From contig CATQJL010000112.1 in the NCBI GenBank assembly GCA_958299035.1, positions 4,448,123 to 4,512,122 on the forward strand: DNA of 64,000 nt, written 5' to 3'. Made by a program: the position numbers and the translations under genes. The notes beneath the pieces were generated by a model. It did no database searches. It was given only the letters and a program-made list of their open reading frames with translations, and had not been told where the DNA came from. Positions 59,491-64,000 of the stretch are shown here, piece after piece; the first letter of the stretch is position 1; each line of letters opens with the position of its first letter. Origin of the DNA: Cylicocyclus nassatus. Taxonomy: Eukaryota; Nematoda; Chromadorea; Rhabditida; Strongylidae.

Positions 59491-59929
59491 TTATCTGACT
59501 ACACTAATTTTGTGAATTACTTTATTCATTATTTTGGAATGGGGGCTTTTTTCGAGGCTTCGCATGTAAATGGAAAATTCTGGGATTGAGGAATCTGAAT
59601 GCTCCCTTAGTGAACATGCATCCATCATTGGGTAGGCCAAACTTTCTACTCTTACATAATTCTTCCCTGCGACAATATAAATTCGTTGAACAATGTTGCT
59701 TATGCAAAGTATCAGAAGTCCCCAAAATTTTAGATTTAATTCGCTATCAAAACCACTCTGAGTGAGAGAGGAAATCTCAAGCTTGCGTTTTTCTCAGCAA
59801 ACGCTGTAAAAGTGCAGCCGTGTCATGCACTGACTAAGCAACAGCAGCTAGCGGTTCCAAACAAAGTGTGCACCATCTATCAAATGTTTTTTCTATTCTG
59901 CCGCTAGGCCTTGACCCTAGTCTTAACCG

Positions 59930-60003
59930 TAGGTGAAGGGGTTCATCTAGATACTAGCCCAAAATGAAGGGGGCAGAGAAATTGCTCCACCTATCGCACC
60001 TGT
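59930..60003. repeat. Dispersed repeat 'AGGTGAAGGGGGT' family, degenerate
   Basis: CGTAGGTGAAGGGGTTCATC, AAAATGAAGGGGGCAG and CTCCACCTATCGCACC correspond to the copy at 43877-43960. Confidence 0.45.
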
Positions 60004-60204
60004 TGCTGAGGCTGAGACTGAGTCGCTTCAAATTAGCCCGGAAACTACCTTTAACGTCTTTTTGTCTAAAAGTATAGGGAGTTCAACACACGCAAAGACT
60101 GGACGCCGTTGCGGCCGATCAACGCATTTCGTGTTTGAGAGAGACAGCAGACACTAGAGCAGTGAATGATAAGACATAGCCGACAATGTCCGCAATGACG
60201 TTTT

Positions 60205-60380
60205 GTCTCTGCGTATGTCCAATCACCTGTATGCATGTCTGTCTGTATGTACGTATGTATGTTCTGTTCTGATAAAAGAAAAAATTCCATTTCTGAAGCG
60301 ATTCGAATCAAACTCTACCACTTACGTTTCGAGCAGGGAGGTCGTCGTAGGCTACTTTTTGTTATCAATCGGAGGAGGCA
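60205..60380 (+). mobile_element. Degenerate 5' part of a Helitron-like element
   Basis: ATGCATGTCTGTCTGTATG, AAAATTCCATTTCTGAAGCG and GTAGGCTACTTTTTGTTATC correspond in order to the first 200 bp of the elements at 23934 and 26513. Both termini are lost. Confidence 0.5.
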
Positions 60381-60417
60381 GGGTTTTGACATATAGGTCT
60401 AGGACCGGGACAGGGAA

Positions 60418-61155
60418 ATGTAATATCTGCTCCATGACGAAGGCGGTCTCCAAACAGGTTGAAAGCATGCAAGGCTGACGCGTGCGCGGCGCGCGGGCAA
60501 TCGTCAACCACGGAGCACGCGCACGATGTGTAAGCGGTCATCCGCGCGCGGCTCCGTGTCAGGAGTCACAGCGCGCGCGGCGGCCGCTTCGCCGCGCAAG
60601 TAACGCGCGAAAATTTCTCAATGCGGGTGGACAAAGTGTCGCGTAATGTGTCCGAACGGATATTCTCTAGTTCACATTATCCATGCCCCAGTGTTCTCTA
60701 ACCTGCAGGCTGCAGCGAGCAGTATGTGAAATTATGTTTAAAAACAGTTGGCCGATGAAATGTGAAGAGAGAATGAATAGTATGCGGAACGGGCCAGGAG
60801 TCGCTGCAACAACGCCGCGAAGCGACGGTTAGCCCGTTGAAAAATCATTCGCTCTTCGCAGAATCGCCGCGCGCGGTGTGACTCCTGACCCGCAGCCCAT
60901 CGCTCCATTGCTTTCTGACAACAAACATGCTCTATTCGCCAATTCCTCCAAATACTACGGGAATCTCGTGCAGCCTGGAACCAATTCACGCCGCATAGAA
61001 AGATCGCTTCGCGAGAAATTCACGCAAATCGTGACTCCTGACCCATACCCTCCGCGCGCGCCCCGTGGTTGACAATTGCCCGCGCGCCATGCGTGCGTCA
61101 GCCTTGCATGCTTTCAACCTATTTGGGTGACTGGCTTCGTCATGGAGTAGATATT
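60418..61155. repeat. Fold-back element with GC-rich arms
   Basis: The outer arms are 60418-60514 and 61063-61155 (GGTTGAAAGCATGCAAGGCT and complement; GGGCAATCGTCAACCACGG and complement). An inner pair GTCAGGAGTCACAGCGCGCG / CGCGCGGTGTGACTCCTGAC lies at 60557-60580 and 60870-60892. A direct copy of GTGACTCCTGACCC also sits at 61031-61044. The center carries CGCGCG-rich sequence. It is non-coding. Confidence 0.7.
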
Positions 61156-61159
61156 AGCA

Positions 61160-62510
61160 CTCTTGTACTAGAATACGGTTGCTACTGTTTTAATTTTTGT
61201 AGTGTAATGACGGGCCGCCGGAACCGGATATACCTAATCGCAACTATAGGAGGGCAAAGTCAAAGTGGTGACAAGCATTTTTCAGGTTGATATTAAATCA
61301 CGCGACCGATTCCGTAACAACTTTCCGTTCCTGATTTTGGCGATTTCCATTTTTAGCATAACGCAGATCCTGATGTGAACTACAAGTATGCACAAACTGC
61401 TTAATTTTTGATTGTTGGAGGATGCAACGAGTCAGAGAGGAGGAGGCACCATCTCGGCACCATCTCAGCAAGGTATAAAAGATGCAGCCGTTGTGAGCAA
61501 AAGAGGCTCGCCGGAGTCGAAGATGCTGGTCAGGAGAGCTAGACCTCCCCAAATGGGTTTTCCGAGAGTTAGCGAGACCAGTCAACAGCCGTGCTGGACG
61601 ACTAAATAATTTTCTCTTTGATTTCGTGGATTTTCTGCTTGAACTTTTTTTTGTGGGTCCTAGGAAGTTGTGATAATTGCTGAAGTTAGGTCAACAGAAG
61701 TTGAAATCCATCCATACCAGTAGACGTAGTCCTCTTTTTACATGAAAGGTGAATTGCGCATTTTGGAAATCAAGTCTCATTATGCAAAACCAGTAACTAT
61801 GATCAAATTATGGGATAAAAACCCCATAGTTGAACAGCCAGTACTGTAATTGTCTAAGAATTCCACGCTGATGCCTACCGTGCACACTGCCGGTGCAAAA
61901 CAGTCACAACAATAGCTGCAGTCGTAGCTCACACTATGACCAAAACGATGAACAGTGCTTCATATTTGAAGAGAGAATAGTTTTTGAAAACAAATTGCAG
62001 ACTTAGTTTTCAACCTAAAAGTAGATTGATGCATCAAAGTTTTCAACCTAGAAGAAGGTTTATAGTTATAGTTATAGTTTGTTTATAGTTATCACTATTA
62101 TTTCTAGCGCAAGCAATTCCAGGAAATTTTAATATTTTTAGCAAGGGGAACCAGTACATCAGAAAGTGAATGCGAGACGAACAATCCCTCCTTTGTCGAA
62201 GACTAACAACCCTACGGGTCGCTAGCAAGTGGGTCGGGGCAGATGCAGTATGGTTTAGTTATGACTACACATATTCCTTTTCGAGCATTTTTGTGGAAAA
62301 GCATTCCGAAAGGAGAACTGCTTGAAGAGCGATAAACTTCACAAACCATTCAGCATTTTTCGAAAGCCCTGCCATGACCATGCGAGATTATGGGAAGTTT
62401 CGATTACCACGCTTTTTCCGCACCCCCCCCCCCCCGCCTCGCCTCACGGTCACTCATTCGATAAAAAAAGACTCCACCCTACTACTCTCTGGATAACTTT
62501 GCTTCATCCA
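61160..62510. other. No supported gene
   Basis: There are short ORFs only. The region between the fold-back element and the right arm of the long inverted repeat contains an ATAGTTATAGTTTGTTTATAGTTAT simple repeat near 62060 and a C run at 62425. Confidence 0.4.
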
Positions 62511-62514
62511 GTTA

Positions 62515-64000
62515 CTCTCAGCAAATTTCATGGAAGATCGTTGAGATATTAATAGCATAGACATCATTTTGGAAGTAGGAAGACATCTGTAACAATGATG
62601 CATACTACAACCGACATAGCTTTTCTCTAATAATCAATTATGACAGAAAATTAGTTGTCTCAAAACTTGTCAAAAAGTTTTCCAAGTTAGGATTTCGTCA
62701 AGTTGAATATGGAATCTTACTACGAAAAGAGACCCCACCTCAAAAACCATGACTGCTGAATTCTTTTGCGCTATTTTGTCACAATGTTGGCGAGGCTAGG
62801 AAATATAACCAATTGATTTTTTTGAGGCGATGAAATTTTCGGCAGCGAACGCTCTACGTGCCGCTCAAAGGCATCTTCCCTCCAAGTCATCGTATTGAGA
62901 TTTTACAGTGTTGCAATAGGAGACCCTCCAAGTAATCTATCAGTGAAGTTTGGAGCGAAAAAGCGCTTCTGGAAGACCAAAGTCCACTTCAGAAATCTTC
63001 CCGATTTCGCCCACTTATACGTAGTTTTGAGCGAACGCGGATTTAGAAAGCTTCAAAAAGAGCTCATTTTAGTCATTTTCGTGCGCTAAGCCCAGATATG
63101 GTTTCAGCATGACGAGAAGGCTCCGAAAGTGTGAAAATCCGAGAAGCGAAATTTTGCCGGAACACTGCCTTCAAAGAACTTCATAAAAAGAACTGCTTTT
63201 CTGCTCTCACAGAAGAAAAAAAAATGAAATTAAGCATCTACTCACAACGTATCCTCAAATTGCCCCAGTGCCACTTCTGTCCCAAACGTACAAACAAAAA
63301 ACTATTTTCCTGCTCGATCAAAATACCCTACGTGCCGCTTACAGAGCGATGTCTGTTTGGAAGAAAGTGCCCTATGTGCCGCCTAAAGACCGTATTCATA
63401 AGAAAAACTGCCTCACGACACCCAATAAAAAACAATGAAATTAAGCGTCTACTCACAGCATATTCTCAAATTGCCGTACCTATCACCTGAGGATCATCAG
63501 TTATGCGAACTGCCCCAAACGTACAAAAAACTGTTCTCCTGCTTGAACAACCCCCCCCACGTGCGGCTTATAGACCGATATCTATCTGTAAGCAAGGCGC
63601 CAGCGGGATAACACAAGCAAAGCAAGACTGGTCGAAGAAGAACGCTTACGAAAGCACCAGCGAGAACCGCTCACTCCGCGCTCTCCTGTCGAAAAGGCAA
63701 GATTACCATTTGAATGTTTTTAGAGCACTTTTTATAAAAATAGCATTAACATACATAAATTTAGCAATGCTGTTACGCAGTTTGGCATCATTTCAAAAAA
63801 AATAGGAGCACAGCATATTCGACCAACACATTCTGGGATAACAAGCGCGAAGAAAAGTTTGTACAAATAACATACGCAAACACTGGCGACTCGATCTCAA
63901 AGTCATTGCAACAACAGTCAGAATTGAATTTCGAAATGCGACCCTGACCCTTTTACGAAAACATGCTTCGGTCACTCGTCATGAAATTTGACTGTACTCC
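62515..64000. repeat. Long inverted repeat, right arm (reaches window end)
   Basis: Reverse complement of 53176-54065, ending exactly with ATGAAATTTGACTGTACTCC at the window edge, so the true boundary may lie beyond. It is longer than the left arm because units like CGTGCCGCTTACAGAGCGAT and GTGCGGCTTATAGACCGAT are present in extra copies (63330-63590) and because of insertions near 62900-63180. Confidence 0.7.

Overview
This window is eukaryotic, and the gene structures point to a nematode. Coding exons are short, they are bounded by GT...TTTCAG or TTTTAG introns of about 50-70 bp, and very long introns are full of repeats. A fragment resembling nematode RTE-1 endonuclease and many small terminal-inverted-repeat elements (MITEs) fit this. 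The species cannot be named from the sequence alone. Most single-frame ORFs in the window are chance or repeat-derived. The real genes only appear when exons are joined across splice sites with matching phase.

Supported host genes are as follows. (1) 21.8-30.4 kb, + strand: a 13-exon gene for an SPPL2-type (signal peptide peptidase-like) GxGD intramembrane aspartyl protease, in phase to its stop codon; only the 5' end (signal peptide) is uncertain. (2) 44.19-38.69 kb, - strand: a two-exon gene for the mitochondrial small Tim chaperone Tim13, with a 5.2 kb intron full of transposon remains. (3) 45.1-47.9 kb, + strand, divergent from Tim13: a seven-exon coiled-coil protein, possibly a Dsn1/KNL-3-like kinetochore subunit. 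(4) 51.5-52.4 kb, + strand: the first three exons of a phospholipid scramblase; later exons were not found. (5) 51.12-51.39 kb, + strand: a small ORF of histone-fold shape, possibly CENP-X-like, just upstream of the scramblase. Weaker exon candidates lie at 7.98-8.22, 48.9-49.25 and 50.45-50.64 kb.

The rest is largely a transposon landscape. It includes a decayed non-LTR retrotransposon with ORF1, endonuclease and reverse transcriptase (54.8-58.8 kb), an RTE-1-like fragment (1.3 kb) and a hAT transposase fossil (41.5-42.4 kb). There are Helitron-type elements with 5'-TC, 3'-CTAG ends, one of them a large fold-back and another nested in a hAT MITE. Two tRNA-derived SINEs keep perfect 12-bp target-site duplications, and a different tRNA-like repeat occurs as an inverted pair. 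There are also hAT-, mariner- and unclassified MITEs, and a long inverted repeat (53.2-54.1 / 62.5-64.0 kb) that encloses the retrotransposon. Stretches 8.7-12.9, 15.3-17.2, 18.6-21.8 and 36.4-38.7 kb hold no gene I can support.

The genes are unrelated in function (membrane proteolysis, mitochondrial import, possible kinetochore parts, lipid scrambling). No multi-gene system is evident. The novelty here lies in transposon architecture rather than in a new pathway.
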